This document shows, in pieces, positions 1-12,537 of a DNA stretch of 64,000 nucleotides. Source of the DNA: Alitta virens. Its lineage: Eukaryota > Annelida > Polychaeta > Phyllodocida > Nereididae. Each line of letters starts with the position of its first letter. The first letter of the stretch is position 1. The notes under the pieces were generated by a model that saw only the letters and a list, made by a program, of their open reading frames with translations, was not told the origin of the DNA and did not search any database. Location of the stretch: assembly GCA_932294295.1 (NCBI GenBank), contig OW028584.1:33303969-33367968 (forward strand), given 5' to 3'. Both the position numbers and the translations under genes were made by a program.

Positions 1-3000
1 ATAGCTACTGGTCTCAAAATAACTTTAATTTAAGTTCTGAGACCACTAGTCATCATTATTGTTGTAAATAACTTGTATTTTGTCAATTATAATAATAAAG
101 TATCATACATATAAAAAAACATTGAGTTACCTTTTCATTTCAAAGTAAGGATAGGGTTCTGTAGGCAAGTATTTTAAGTTTCTTAATGCCAACTCTGTGC
201 AAATTCTGGGGCAACCAAAATACTTTACCTGTGGGTAAATGTCTAGAATGTTTGCTTTACTTGTGTAACAATTGTAATGTCTCTGAGAGGAGAGTGGCCC
301 ACCCAGGAATCGAAACCTGGGACCTCACGCACGGGAAGCGAAAACATTCACCATTACATCGAAGTCACTCCCTGGTGCTAGGGTAAACTGCTAACACCAT
401 TACATTTGTTTGTCTAAAGTAGAAGACACTACCTATGACTCAGATTCAAAATATTTATTTGGAATGAATAACACATGTAAATAATTTTTAAAAATAAAAT
501 AATTAAAAAAACCCAGAAAAATAAATAGCAAAGGAGCCATCTCTTAAGTTACACAGTAAACACTCAGACACAACTCACATACAATAATGTCTAAAACGTT
601 TGCATTCCTTGTTTATTTAAATTTATATTAATGCATTCTGAGCAATATGTTTTCAGAGGAATCAATGGAAACAGTGCAATGTGCACATGTGAGGGCAGGC
701 TTTTATGTGTATACAGGCATAGAAAATGCCAAGTTATTAGTTGTGTGTTGTTTTCAGAATAACAGCCTCATTATGCATTACCATATATAACCATAATATA
801 CTTGCAAACCCTGCCAAATTGGCTGGTTTGCCACCAAATTTTGCGTCCTACCTTTTGATGAATTCAAGAACCCACGTTGTCTTGATTTCAAAAACTAAAT
901 TGGTAAATATTGCTGTAATTTACTACATCGACGTTTGTTGACATTTTAGCTAATTATTCATTGCAACGTAATGCAGAGTGCTCTCTTGATCTGCCAATAC
1001 ATAATATGTAAATTTGTGAATTTTTTTTTATAATAGATGAACATGTTTGTTGAATAATATTAATTGTTTATGAAATATGTATTGTGCAGGAAATAAAGTG
1101 TCTTGAGTCTTGAAACAATTCTGACCTTAATATTTCATAAAATGACATTGAAATCGCAAATCGGCCACCCTCTTCATTACGTTGCAATGGACAATGAGCT
1201 AAAATGTAAACAAAGTTAATGAAGTAAATTCCGATATTTATTAATTCAGCTCAATCTAGACAATGTGGTTCTTGAATTTGACAGTTCGAAGCATTTCTTC
1301 CATTTGGATAGCTTTTTAGTGCTACAATGCCCTGGTCTATTATTTAGGTTGCTGAATGCTGACACCAATAAATAGGCCTAAATGAAATTGCCTGAACTCA
1401 CAAGTTAAATTATTTCCATTTTTCATCATGCAAATTCATTGTTTGTTCTTTTTTGCATGACTGAGAAAGGCTCTCAAGAGGGCAACTGTTTCTCATGACA
1501 AAACAATTAACCATGCAGGAATGAAATCATACATTTAGGAATTGTTACTTTTTTTTGTGGACATTTCAGTTGTGGACGTTTTGGTTTTCGGAAATTCTAT
1601 AGGCTCTGCAAGTTACGATTCGTACATGCGAAAAATCGCGCGAATCGCGCTATCAGCAGCAGCTTTGGCACCAAGCACCCAGTGTAGTGCATTAGCGTGG
1701 CATAAGAATGCCTTAATAATGGACTTATTACAAACATTTAGTGATAAATAAACACCAAAATAGTTCGGACAGTCATGCCTAAGTATGTTTAAAGTGTTGT
1801 CAGAGGAAAATGAGGCAGAATTTCCCTCAAATCACGGAGGATTATGAGTGAAGTGAGCGACGGCCGTTTGTTTACATTTTTCCACTGACCATTAACTAAA
1901 TATCTAGCTGGCATTTTGGACCATTTGTGATTTTCGGGAATAGTTTAGGATGCCCTTGTGCCACAACAGTTGAAATTATTGATTTACATTATTTAACGAG
2001 TTATCCACCTTTGTTCTGACCAACCCTATTCATTACTATGGCGCTCAGCCTGGCTTTGGTTCCAGAAGTAGCCATTTTCTGCTCACCAACGCTGAAGAGT
2101 CAGTTCACGCTTGCAGAGCCTATTGAGCATTCCCAATATCAGTATAAGGCATATTGACAAATTTGACGAAGCAGACAAATTTGCTTACCAAGCAACAATA
2201 TCACGTAAGACTTGTTGACAAATAAGTGTTCTGGGTATGGTAAGCATGAATGGATTTTGCCAAACTAATATAACCTGCCAGTTTAGCTAATTTGGCAGTA
2301 AAGTGCTAGTGGAATTAATTGGGGAATAAAAGGAAAACCACACCCTCGAAACAGTTCCGCGACTCGAGCTGACATCATGTAAATGCAGGACTCCCATTGG
2401 CTGAACTCGGGACTTCTACCAATGAGAGTCCTAAATTCTGCTCTGCCGTTAGGTTACTATTAAATTGGCTTTAATTAAACAATACGAAGTCAGGTATGAC
2501 CAAATATAGGACTGAGGAGTCATGGTGGTGTTTGTATACAGCATAAGCATTGGACAAAATGTTATAAACTCAGGCTATATTTTGCAGAAACATTCAAATT
2601 ATGCAGGCTGGATCTACTTTTTATTTTATTTGGTATTTTGGTTATTTGGTATTTTTCTGGTTAAAGCTGCATTGTCCGACGGTTTTAAGGCCCTGCTCTG
2701 CCCTACTCCAGTGTTGCTTGATGTTTTTGAAAGTCAATCTCATCAGTCTAAGCATAGTTATGATTATAGGGTGGCCCTCACTTAGTATTTAATACTAATG
2801 GAACATGATGTTGTACATTTTATGAGTACATACAATTGGTTTCATTAAAAACGGCCCGTCGAATTGAAACTAGACAAAGCTGTCATAGCTGGCTACTCAA
2901 AACCGGATCTAAAAGTACATATTTATGATATATTAGATTAATTTCTTATATTTACCAAGGTTTATATTGATCTGGGGATAGATCTTAGCCAATTATTAGA

Positions 3001-4689
3001 GCTCTATAGAAGTGGACAGAAGCAGCTGGCTTTAGTCGCTACAGACAGCTAGAATAAACCGTATGTTATGAAACTAACTGTACAACCCCTTTGAATAAGT
3101 TGTACAGGAGTGGACAAAAAGGTTGTTCACAACTGATATGACATCACAGGCTGGGTAATTGGCCCCCTTAAAAGGGAAGGAAAGAATGGGGTGGTACTAA
3201 TTGAAATTCAATCTCAGAATTGTTATGGGATTGTCGTCACTGCATTTCCTCATTATGACACATGATGTTAAATATTTTATGAGAACATAACACCCCTTTG
3301 GATAAGTTGCCAAGTTAACACAATATTTGATACTGGTAACATTTGTATAGAACAAAGAATCTGCAAAACACCTCAGTTACAAAAATAGAAAGAGTAGGAC
3401 ATTGTATATTACTTCAAAGCATTACAAGCTCTTTTAAAGTAACAGAGAATATATTGTTATCTTGTTTGTGGTCATTATGAAGAAGGTTGCGTCCTGGTGA
3501 AGTACATTGTATATTACTTCAAAGCATGTAGTAACAGAGAATAGGCCTAGGCACAGTCATTTTGCCTAAAAAGCTTGGCTACATTTTCTGTAAAAACTAA
3601 ACAAAAAGAAAACCAATGAATACTATATTTGTATTGCATGGAATATCTTTGTATTGTGAGACTATTATAAAAAAATGAAAACTTCTAAATGCGCATTATG
3701 TAAAAACCGGGATTGTCAAGTTTAACCCTTTTTTGCCCTGCCTTCTGTGTTTCTTTTGTGTTTTATCATGTTTTATCGTGTTCCTTTACCCCTTGTTTTG
3801 TTTTGTCTTCTTGTATCTTTCGATTCCTTAGGGATTCTTCTTTCATTCCTTGGATACTGTTTTCTTTGGATATGTTATAAATATATGCTAAATGTTTCAG
3901 TTTGTTCCAGAAAAAGTTTTAAATTCCAAGTTGTATTGTACAATGTCTGAGTGGTTTAGGGACATTCACTTTTTGGGTGCTAGATATATAGCATGTGAGT
4001 TTCATCTTATAGACTCAGTTGATTTTATCCCCGTTTCAACTATATTGGTTTACATATGTATTTTTGGATAGTACTTTAAATTAATTGATTTCAACCTTTT
4101 GTCTCTATTTATCACCATCTGTGTTGATTTCTATGAAAAGCAAGGCGCTTATATAATTTAATACATATACTTTGATTAAATATTTTTTGTTGGGCAGCCC
4201 TTCAGTAGTTAGAAGGGTTGCCCAGCTCTTAATCTTTCATTGTTGTGAATATTTTTGTTTTGTTTTTGTATTCACAGGGATCTTAATAAATGATTTCTGA
4301 ATTTGAGAATCTCCTGCTGGTGCTAGAAGTCGAATTATCACTATTCAATTCCATTCAATTTTAAATTCAATATTATTGGCTCATCAAAAAAAGAATTGAC
4401 ATGGAGCTAACACATGCAATGAAATATTCAACAAATATCATATCTAATAATATTTTCTATGACATATATACAATGTAATATAGTAAATGATTCATATACT
4501 ATGTATTGATATATTAAAATACATATATATTTATGGTATACTCTGCAAAACATATATACATTGTTATGTAATAAATAAGTCACATATCATGTATTCATAT
4601 AGTGAAATACTTATTTATGTAAATATGCATCGCATTTATACTCAATATTTATAAAGATAGACAAACAAAATGAGATCCAATCAGACTAA
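1..4689. other. AT-rich spacer, no recognised gene
   Basis: Apart from the tRNA-like relic at 291-366 nothing here could be tied to a gene. Short open frames are scattered on both strands, start mostly at TTG, and show no domain or splice context. Positions 4440-4640 hold diverged ATATAT-rich repeats. The first 50 bases contain a small inverted repeat around GGTCTCA/TGAGACC, possibly the end of an element lying outside the window. Confidence 0.5.
291..366 (-). repeat. tRNA-derived relic (SINE-like)
   Basis: Read on the minus strand, this stretch has a T-arm-like GGTTTCGATTCCTGG, a pol III B box with one extra T, followed upstream by an anticodon-arm-like segment. The A box and acceptor stem are not convincing, so it is called a degenerate tRNA or the head of a SINE and not a functional tRNA gene. 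Confidence 0.4.
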
Positions 4690-5013
4690 ACAGAGACACT
4701 CAGTATAGACAGAAATTCTACATACTGGTCCCTCCAAAGTCAAACTTCTGTGTCGGTCAAAAACACAGTCATCATCCTGCTCACAGTTTGCTCTACTTTT
4801 GCCATCTTAACTCTGCCATTTGGAGTCGACTACATCTATGATCAGGATTCATTCTTAAACCGGCCATACAAGGTATTTTTCAACAGTTTGCTTTTCCTCA
4901 ACCAAGGAACCAACTTCATCCTATACTGTTGCACTTCAAAGATGTTTCGTGATAAGCTGAAGAGGATGTTTCAAGTCATGCCAAATGATGTGGTCTCCAG
5001 CATTGCTACCTAA
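4690..5013 (+). pseudogene. partial rhodopsin-type GPCR (TM6-TM7 and C-tail only)
   Basis: An open segment between a TAA ending at 4689 and the stop at 5011-5013 encodes a hydrophobic helix (NTVIILLTVCSTFAILTLPF), a short loop, and a second helix ending in NQGTNFILYCCTSKMFRDKL. This resembles TM6 and TM7 of class A receptors, with NQGTNFILY standing where NPxxY is expected, followed by a helix-8-like FRDKLKRMF. The layout recalls invertebrate FMRFamide/peptide receptors. No TM1-TM5 coding sequence was found upstream, so this is either the last exon of a gene whose other exons were not recognised or a 5'-truncated relic. The true start is unknown; no ATG opens the frame usefully. Confidence 0.5.
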
Positions 5014-5899
5014 TTCCTCAGTCCCCAGAAAGAACAGTGTCACTTTGCATTATGGGCAACATCTAGATGCTTGGCTTGGGTGAACAGAGGACCCTCCAGA
5101 TCACCTTGTGGTACCCTTGCCTGCCAATGGAGACTGATCACCTTTGCTGAGGCACCAGACCAAACCAGTTACAGTCTAGAATGCCGCATAAAGTGGCAGG
5201 AGGAAGACTACAGAAGCGGGTTAGTGATTGTGGTGTTCAGGTGTACTGTATAACTAAATATCCGTGCATTAGTTGGTTGGTTCTGCACGATTCTCACAAC
5301 ACATGAAGTCGAAGCTTTGATCAGGCAAGATCATTTAAGTGATTTAAAGTCATGAACAGTGGAAGGACCTCCTAATACCAACTGTCTAGTGAGGCTACCT
5401 CACTAATAAGACCATCCTTCTGTTGAGACTACCTCACATGCAAGATTGCCTCACTATGGTGGCTGAATGGCACATGTTTCAAGAACTTAGTTGGTGAAAT
5501 CATTACACTTTCTTTACCTTCTCTGGCTTCTATCTCACTTAATCTTTGGCCTGTTTATGATCCGACATAACTAAGACCTAATCAAAACAGTTTGTTTGAC
5601 TAAATCACTCATGATGTCACGGAGTAAGTTTGAAAGACTATTCTACGTAATTATTACAACGATAATAAATCGAGCTGCAAAATACTTGACATTAGGCATC
5701 CGTTCGGTTACACCTAAATTAGGTTTAAAGTACTTTCTTTGTAGCTGGCAACCATCCAGATTTTCACAGAGAGGTTAACAAATTAAAATGCATAGCGGGG
5801 ACCACTGAATTTTGTAATATTTTTTAATTAAAATGAACTAGGCCCTAAATCCGCCACTGATATTCTGTCTAAAAATATAATACCTTCTTTTTCAGGTAA

Positions 5900-6090
5900 T
5901 ATTTTGTGGGGAACATTGGGCTTGCCAAGTATGAGAATGGACCCCTTGGCAGAAAATTGGATTGGTGTTTGCAACATTCAATTCTATTGCCAATCCATTT
6001 GTTTACACCATGTTAATGCCAGTTTATAGAAAAAGTTTAATGGCAACATTTGGGTATGAGAAAATCATGAAAATTTTGGAAAAACCATAA
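5900..6090 (+). pseudogene. GPCR TM7 exon relic with frameshift
   Basis: The 3' part (from 5947) encodes ATFNSIANPFVYTMLMPVYR, a classic TM7 NPxxY-type motif (NPFVY) with a short cytoplasmic tail ending at TAA 6088-6090. The preceding segment, GLAKYENGPLGRKLDW, is read in a different frame, so one base appears lost near 5962-5966. A pyrimidine-rich stretch and CAG precede it at about 5885-5895. No other exons were recognised. It differs in sequence from the fragment 900 bp upstream, so it derives from another receptor. Confidence 0.45.
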
Positions 6091-6823
6091 AAACCCCAAT
6101 CTGAAGAATCCATTTCCAGCACAAAGACTACTAAGACAGCTTAAAACAATCAAGGATGCTACATTTGATACATAACTAATAAACTAATATAGACTTTACA
6201 TTCGTTTTTATTAAGTCAGTTACATTTATTGTGAAAAGATATTGTGAAACAATTATGTTTCAAGAGATAATAGACTTGAAAATCATCATAAAACAATTGC
6301 ATGAATGCAATAAAGTTAAAAATATAAAATAGTGCTGATAGCACAAGTCCTGTGAATCGCAATAAAAATCTACAATATTATCGAACTACATGAAAAAAAA
6401 AAATATTTCACTGGATAAATGATGTTATTGACAAAGACAAGACACCACAATGATGTCATATAAATATCAAACTTTGAACCATAAATGGGGCGGCTGTATT
6501 TTTAAGTTCCATGAGCTACTCCTTAGCTGGATATCACATCAGAAGATACATAGGTGGCATATAGGCAGGATACTTACAATAGAAGTGTGAGAGTGTGTTT
6601 TTTCACCTTTCTCGTAAACTGAGATTTTTTGACTACACAACAGTTATTTTTTTATTATTGACTTCATTAATGCCATAGAAGCATTGTTGCTGCAGCCTTT
6701 ATTCATTAACCTACACGATCCCGAAATTCATTGCATACAGTCTGACATAAGTGATTTATTTGATGGACAGCACTACAGCAAGATTACACATATATAAGAA
6801 GTAGTATGCCCACATATAACCAT
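6091..6823. other. spacer, no gene seen
   Basis: This is AT-rich sequence between the GPCR relic and the 3' end of the minus-strand channel gene. It presumably includes that gene's 3' untranslated region. No other feature is supported. Confidence 0.4.
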
Positions 6824-8521
6824 TCACAGTGAATGGTGAACTTCTATCAGTACTTTGTTATTTTTTATTATGAAGATTTTGTTCACAAGATACCTGTGAA
6901 TACTCCTCACAATTGGTAAGTTTCTCAGCCTTTCCTCCATAAGGGTCATTATTGTGGCCCTTTGGGCATTAACAATTATATCACTGTGTTGGTTGAGATG
7001 AGCAACTGTGTCTGCGAATATGGCAATGACAAAGTTAAGCAATATAATTTCACAGATTATGTGCACAGACATCTCTAAAATGGCATAAAATGGATTTTCA
7101 GTTACAGATTCAATATCTACTGGACTGTTTCCAACAATTAAACTGTAATTTAAATACATTAGCTTAATGATTCCTAATGGCTGGAATTTTGAAAAGACAG
7201 TAAACAGAATAGAACGACTAGATCGTACTATGGTAAGCCAGAAAGCCATCTCAAACACAAATGAAATAAAACAGAACAGAACAAAGTTGCAGGCGAGTCG
7301 CTGAATAATAATGACGTAATGGCCAACATATGGCAAAGTTTGAATGAAAAACATTATCAGCCATGGTAGTAGGACATCAATGCTTAAAAGAAAGTATTGT
7401 TGGATTTGTGGAGGTAAGAATGGTGAGGCAAAGCACTTGGCTAGTTCATTGCTGTATGCTATCATCATGATTACATACAATGTTGCAAGCAATAGCTTGT
7501 AAAATCCAATATGAGTGATGCCATTTTTCTTGCCTGCAGGCACAGCAACTATTGCACTCCATTTTTTCCACAACAGACTGACTTCTACTATATCGAATAA
7601 CAAACCAATAAAAGCATGACTGAAAATATACATTGCAACAATACAATGTAGAGCAGTGGCATGGGTATCCACAACACAGACCTCTGTGTCCATCAATGTC
7701 TGATTGAGTCTTTCAGGAGAACAGGAAAATGGTCCTTCTAAAGTGTAATATATATGGGCGCTAATAAGAAGGAATCTCGTAAGGGCCCACATTATCAGGA
7801 ATGGTAAATTGACCATGATTTTCTTCATCAACCATGTCACTATAATGCCTGAGCGAAAGAACCTTGTTGCACTGTCATTCTGTAAAGATTCTGCAGACAT
7901 GAATGCAGTTAAATATAGTAAACTGTAAGGTCTTCTGTTCTCGCCTTCATACTCAGTGACATCAAAATAACTAGTTTGATAAACTCCTGACAGTTTCTCT
8001 TCAACTTTACATATCTCAAACATAGCCATAAACAAATCCCAGGTGTCTAACTGTGCAGCATACTCAAGTGGATTTAGATTTTGCTCATTTGAAGTTTTTA
8101 TCATCTCTTCAAATACATTTGGTGGTACAGTTTTCATGATCCATTGAAAGCTTTTGATACAGACATATTCAGCCTCCTGCCCACTCAAATGACCTCTAAG
8201 GACCAAACAATGTAGTGCATTGTTACCATGACTGTCGCAAACATCAATCCCAGCACCATAATCCAATAGCACTTTGATAACATCAAATGCAGCAAATGCC
8301 ACAGCATAGCAAATTGACAGTTCAATGTTATATTCTGCATTTTGGTTTCTAAACTTTTTATCATGTGAATCAGTGTGCGTGTCTAGTTTCCTGTGCAGTA
8401 GTTTATGTCTTCTGGCTTTGCTAGTCCTCTGCAAAATTTGTTCAACGACTTCATCATTATTTGACATGATAGCCTTAATCCAATCATGGTCTGTGTAAAA
8501 TTCAAAATATTCCAGTGTCAT
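6824..8521 (-). CDS. ankyrin-repeat TRP-like cation channel, intronless (copy 1)
   Basis: This is a single uninterrupted frame of 565 aa starting at an ATG. Residues about 62-111 form ankyrin-like helices, including VIKVLLDYGAGIDVCDSHGN and NALHCL. Six hydrophobic segments follow at about 238-260, 290-313, 338-357, 376-405, 412-431 and 482-505, with a pore-loop-sized stretch at about 440-470. The end of the last helix, LLNFVIAIFADTVAHL, matches the S6 gate region of TRP channels. The protein is short for the family, with few ankyrin repeats. It is expected to form a tetrameric plasma-membrane cation channel; gating and selectivity cannot be read from the sequence. It is divergently paired with copy 2, whose ATG lies 1.4 kb away. 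A short TRPA/TRPV-like lineage is possible, but no subfamily is assigned. Confidence 0.8.
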   Translation of the reverse strand: MTLEYFEFYTDHDWIKAIMSNNDEVVEQILQRTSKARRHKLLHRKLDTHTDSHDKKFRNQNAEYNIELSICYAVAFAAFDVIKVLLDYGAGIDVCDSHGNNALHCLVLRGHLSGQEAEYVCIKSFQWIMKTVPPNVFEEMIKTSNEQNLNPLEYAAQLDTWDLFMAMFEICKVEEKLSGVYQTSYFDVTEYEGENRRPYSLLYLTAFMSAESLQNDSATRFFRSGIIVTWLMKKIMVNLPFLIMWALTRFLLISAHIYYTLEGPFSCSPERLNQTLMDTEVCVVDTHATALHCIVAMYIFSHAFIGLLFDIVEVSLLWKKWSAIVAVPAGKKNGITHIGFYKLLLATLYVIMMIAYSNELAKCFASPFLPPQIQQYFLLSIDVLLPWLIMFFIQTLPYVGHYVIIIQRLACNFVLFCFISFVFEMAFWLTIVRSSRSILFTVFSKFQPLGIIKLMYLNYSLIVGNSPVDIESVTENPFYAILEMSVHIICEIILLNFVIAIFADTVAHLNQHSDIIVNAQRATIMTLMEERLRNLPIVRSIHRYLVNKIFIIKNNKVLIEVHHSL

Positions 8522-9952
8522 GGCCGTTTAAGATCCTATGTTAACTGACCAAATTGAATGAAATAACAATGCCACAACAGTTCGGTTACACAGGAAAGCT
8601 AAGCATGATGGCAATAAAATACGGCTTCTGGCAATCTACCTGTTCACGAGAGGTTTACAAACAATAGCTGCACGCGTTATCAATTAATGTCTAATGGGAT
8701 ATTTTTTATGATTCAGTCAAATGAGATGACGGTCACGTTCGCAAGGAATGAAATAAGTGCATTCAGCAACTCCGTTAAAAGCCTCTACTGGGAGAGGTAG
8801 TAATGTTAATTAATGACTGTCCTGGTGACTCACGTACACAATATACTGACATCCATTGAAAGGAAACAGGTGGATTTTCTAATCCCATAAAGACATCCAT
8901 GATTTGTAGTAGAATGTTGGCAATGACTGTAAAACATTGCATGATATAGATTTAAACTCATTCGTATAAAAATTGATGGACTCGTCAAATCCTCTTCGGC
9001 AATGTATTTCAGCAAGTTTTCCAACAATTTGAAAGCAAAAGATTTGAGAAAAAGAAATGTTATCTAATCTTAGACTAAAGTTATGAGTATGCAGGTAAAT
9101 GGTTTCACATTTTGGAGACCTTCCTAGACTACTCTTAACACAGTTTAAATGTGAAGGTTCAAATGATTGGCTGTCTCGAGCAGTGCTGAACACACCTGAT
9201 CCAACTTTCTTGCTGTTTTCTTGCTGTCGTCTTATTTTTTTTTGTCTTCAATGTGTTTTACACCACAAGCTATCCACCTTTACATGCTTTATAATATGGG
9301 TAACCTCAAATGTTGGGCTTACACTAAGGCATTTATATGTAAGGAACAATAGTGGACTTACACGTATGCATTGATGTACCAGTTTCCCACTGTGAGGCAG
9401 CGTCACAGATACAAGGGGCGCTGTTGCATCACAGGACTGGTGTTTGTTTTATTGATGATGCCATCTAGTATTGTACATTGGCAACTTCACATATTTCCAT
9501 TTGCACATAATCGTGCCTCCTCCACTGGAGAGCAATCTTGTGACATCACCAATGTGAAAGTCCTCTTTTTTAGAAATATTTCTATATATATATATATATA
9601 TTATATATACTATTGTAGGTATAAGAACAGAAGCACAAACAAGCATTATACATTTTATTGAACAAGCGACCAGATTGCTTTGCTGCATCGTGTATAAAAA
9701 CAATAATTTTGGGCCTGTAGTAAATGATATACTAATATGTGTACAGATGTGGACTACACACTTATGTTCCTAATGGATTCCATTAATTCATTAGCTCATG
9801 TGCAAGAATAAAAGCGTTTTATTAATAAATTATTCAGATCATTGCTTGTAACAATAATTGACTGTATTTGTCAGTCAAGCTGTGTAGATACACCTCATAA
9901 CTTGTCGGAAACCTACGACACAACAGGAAAATATTATAAATATTAAAAAGAC
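8522..9952. promoter_or_regulatory. divergent spacer between two channel genes
   Basis: About 1.4 kb separates the start codons of the two oppositely oriented channel genes, so it must hold both 5' ends and probably both promoters. A TA microsatellite lies at about 9585-9610. No specific TATA box or other promoter element could be assigned with confidence. Confidence 0.45.
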
Positions 9953-11656
9953 ATGGAATGCTACACCCAGTGCAGGGATAAAGATTGGATCGAAGCTCTA
10001 ATATCCAATGATGTGGAAAAAGTGACCAAAGTTTTAAAATGGTGCAATAAATCAAGAAGACATGACCTTTTGCACAGTTCATTGTGTACTAAGTCTGACA
10101 CGAGCGATGAAATATTTAAACAACAGGTAAAGGAACATAACATTGAACTATCGATTTGCTATGCTGTGGCATTTGCTGCATTTGATGTTGTCAAAGTGCT
10201 GTTGGATTATGGTGCAGAGATTGATGCTTACGATAGTCATGGTAATAATGCACTACATTGTTTAGCCTTACGGAGTCATTTAAGTGGACATGAGGTTGAA
10301 AATGATTGTGTGAAAAGTTTTCACTGGATCATGAAAAATGTATCAACTGATACTGTAAATGACATGCTGAAGACTTCAAATAAAAGGAACTTTAATCCCC
10401 TGGAATATGCAGGACAGTTAGATGCTTGGAAACTTTTTCCGCTCATGTTTGACTCACTAATGATTGAAGAAAACCACACTGGTGTACATCGCACTAAAGT
10501 TTATGACGTCACTGATTATGAAAGTGAGAACAGAAGAGTATACAGTTTAATGTTTATAACAGCTTTTATGTCAGTTGAATCTTTGCGGAACCTTAGTGCT
10601 ACAAATTTCTACCGTTCAGACATCATTATGACCTGGTTAATGAAAAAGATCAAGGTGAACCTTCCATTCATGTTAGCATGGGCCCTGACCAGACTTTTCC
10701 TGATAGGTGTCCATGTATACTACACAATGGCAGAATCCTCCACTACAACCATGCTAAATGACCATGAAAAGGGAAATTCAACAAATGTAAACAATGAGAC
10801 TATGTTCGTCGTCCCACGACCATCAATAATTCAGGGTTTTCTTGCTGGTTACATTGTTATTCACTCAGTGTTTGGCATATTATTTGATGTTTTTGAGACC
10901 ATTATCTTCTGGGATAAATGGATTAATTTTGTCATTACACCCAGGGGTATGAAAAATGGAATGGCACATTTGGTGTTCTATCAGATACTACTCTTTGCAA
11001 TTTACATTGCCATGACAATTGCTTATTGTAATGAACTTGCATGCTACTTTCACTATCCATTTTTGCCACAATATATTCTAAGTTTCCTTTTTGCAGCAAT
11101 TGACTGTTTATTGCCATGGCTTATTATGTTTTTCGTACAGCTACTACCTTATATTGGTCATTACGTGATTATAGTACAACAACTCGCTCGTGATTACTTG
11201 AAGTTCTGCTTTATTTCGGCGATGTTTGAGATGGCGTTCTGGCTAACAATCTATCGATCAAGTCATTCAATTCTGATGAAACCATTCTCAAAGTTTCAGC
11301 CATTGGATTTCACTAAGCTAGCATACTTGGTTCACAGTCTTGTGGTTGGTAACAGTCCACTTGATGCTGTGACGGCATCAAGTCATCCGCTATACGCTTA
11401 CATGGAGATGCTTATCTTCGGCATTTGTCAAGTGATATTGCTAAACTTTGTCATTGCTATATTTTCTGACACTGTTGCACAGTTAAATAGCCACAGTGAC
11501 ATTCTTGTTAGTGCCCAAAGAGCTGCAGTAATTTTCTTGATTGAAGAAAGACTGAGGAAACTACCGTTAATGAAAAGCATCTACAAATTCCTTGTGAAAA
11601 GGCACTTTAAAACTAAAAAAGGAAGAGTTTTCATTGAAATTCACCACTCTATATAG
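9953..11656 (+). CDS. ankyrin-repeat TRP-like cation channel, intronless (copy 2)
   Basis: This 567-aa single-exon frame starting at ATG is a clear paralogue of copy 1 over its whole length. It shares an N-terminal ankyrin region (VVKVLLDYGAEIDAYDSHGN), six transmembrane segments, the HYVIIVQQLARD linker after S4, and the S6 sequence LLNFVIAIFSDTVAQL with the following helix HSDILVSAQRAAVI. The S1-S2 extracellular loop is longer than in copy 1 and has candidate N-glycosylation sites (NSTNVNNET). An AATAAA-like signal occurs about 130 bp after the stop, in an AT-rich tail. The lack of introns in both copies suggests descent from one retroposed or intron-lost ancestor. The function is inferred only as a TRP-like cation channel. 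Confidence 0.8.
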   Translation: MECYTQCRDKDWIEALISNDVEKVTKVLKWCNKSRRHDLLHSSLCTKSDTSDEIFKQQVKEHNIELSICYAVAFAAFDVVKVLLDYGAEIDAYDSHGNNALHCLALRSHLSGHEVENDCVKSFHWIMKNVSTDTVNDMLKTSNKRNFNPLEYAGQLDAWKLFPLMFDSLMIEENHTGVHRTKVYDVTDYESENRRVYSLMFITAFMSVESLRNLSATNFYRSDIIMTWLMKKIKVNLPFMLAWALTRLFLIGVHVYYTMAESSTTTMLNDHEKGNSTNVNNETMFVVPRPSIIQGFLAGYIVIHSVFGILFDVFETIIFWDKWINFVITPRGMKNGMAHLVFYQILLFAIYIAMTIAYCNELACYFHYPFLPQYILSFLFAAIDCLLPWLIMFFVQLLPYIGHYVIIVQQLARDYLKFCFISAMFEMAFWLTIYRSSHSILMKPFSKFQPLDFTKLAYLVHSLVVGNSPLDAVTASSHPLYAYMEMLIFGICQVILLNFVIAIFSDTVAQLNSHSDILVSAQRAAVIFLIEERLRKLPLMKSIYKFLVKRHFKTKKGRVFIEIHHSI

Positions 11657-11927
11657 AATTTAGTACGTTACCTTTTATCAATGTACCTCGACAACTTAAT
11701 TTGAGCTTTTCACCACTATTTATGGTCCTGTAATGCAACTTGTCTTCTAATGATGATTGATGAATAAGAGGAAGTTTCAATATAATAAATAATTGTGCAT
11801 TTTCCCCCCAATGACCTTTTTGTAAATGCCCATAGGGCCGCCATGTGTCTCCTTACTCAGGACCAAGACAAATCAACTTCTGCTGAAAAGTTTGTATTTG
11901 AAAAAAAGCATCTGAGCATCTTACAGA

Positions 11928-12537
11928 AATGAACTTGCTAAATGTTTTACTGCACCATTTCCATTAATTAGAAATACAAAATTACCTTTTATTGACATCT
12001 TGCTACCATGGTTATTTTATCCAAATGTTACCCTACATCGCTCACTATGTTATCATAGTTCAACGACTCGCTCGAGACTTAATACAATTCTGCTTTGTAT
12101 CATTGCTGTTTCAAGCTGCATTTTGGCTAACACTGCTTCGATCAACTCACTCTGTTCTGAAAGATGCTTTTCCTGAATTTTTACCACTCAATTTTAATGA
12201 TGGTCTATACCTGATTAACCGTGTTACAAGTGGAAACTCTCATGTTGATGCATTGACTGCTACAAAGAGTCCGTTCTACATATATTTTGAAATGCTAAGC
12301 CAAATAATCGGAAATACTATACTATTTAACTTAGTCATAGCTATATTTTCTGATACAGTTGCACATCTTAATAACTACAGTGACATCTATGTATATGCGC
12401 AAAGGACTGCTGTGTGTGTCACTGTTGAAAATCGTATGAGAAATCTACCTCTGCTGAAAATCTTTTATCACTACATGATAAAGAAAAACTTCATAGTTGA
12501 GAAAGAAAAGGTGCTGTTGGAGGTTTGCCAAACGTAA
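11928..12537 (+). pseudogene. third TRP-like channel copy, 5'-truncated and frameshifted
   Basis: Homology to copies 1 and 2 begins at the end of S3 (NELAKCF at 11928), continues through the S4 motif IDILLPWL in one frame, and then resumes in the next frame from about 12013 with IQMLPYIAHYVIIVQRLARD. It runs through S5, pore and S6 (FNLVIAIFSDTVAHLNNYSD) to a stop at 12535-12537. About ten bases are missing around 12011-12016, which breaks the frame. The ankyrin region and S1-S3 are absent; only about 270 bp separate it from the copy 2 stop. It is most simply a partial tandem duplicate that no longer encodes a channel. Confidence 0.8.
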
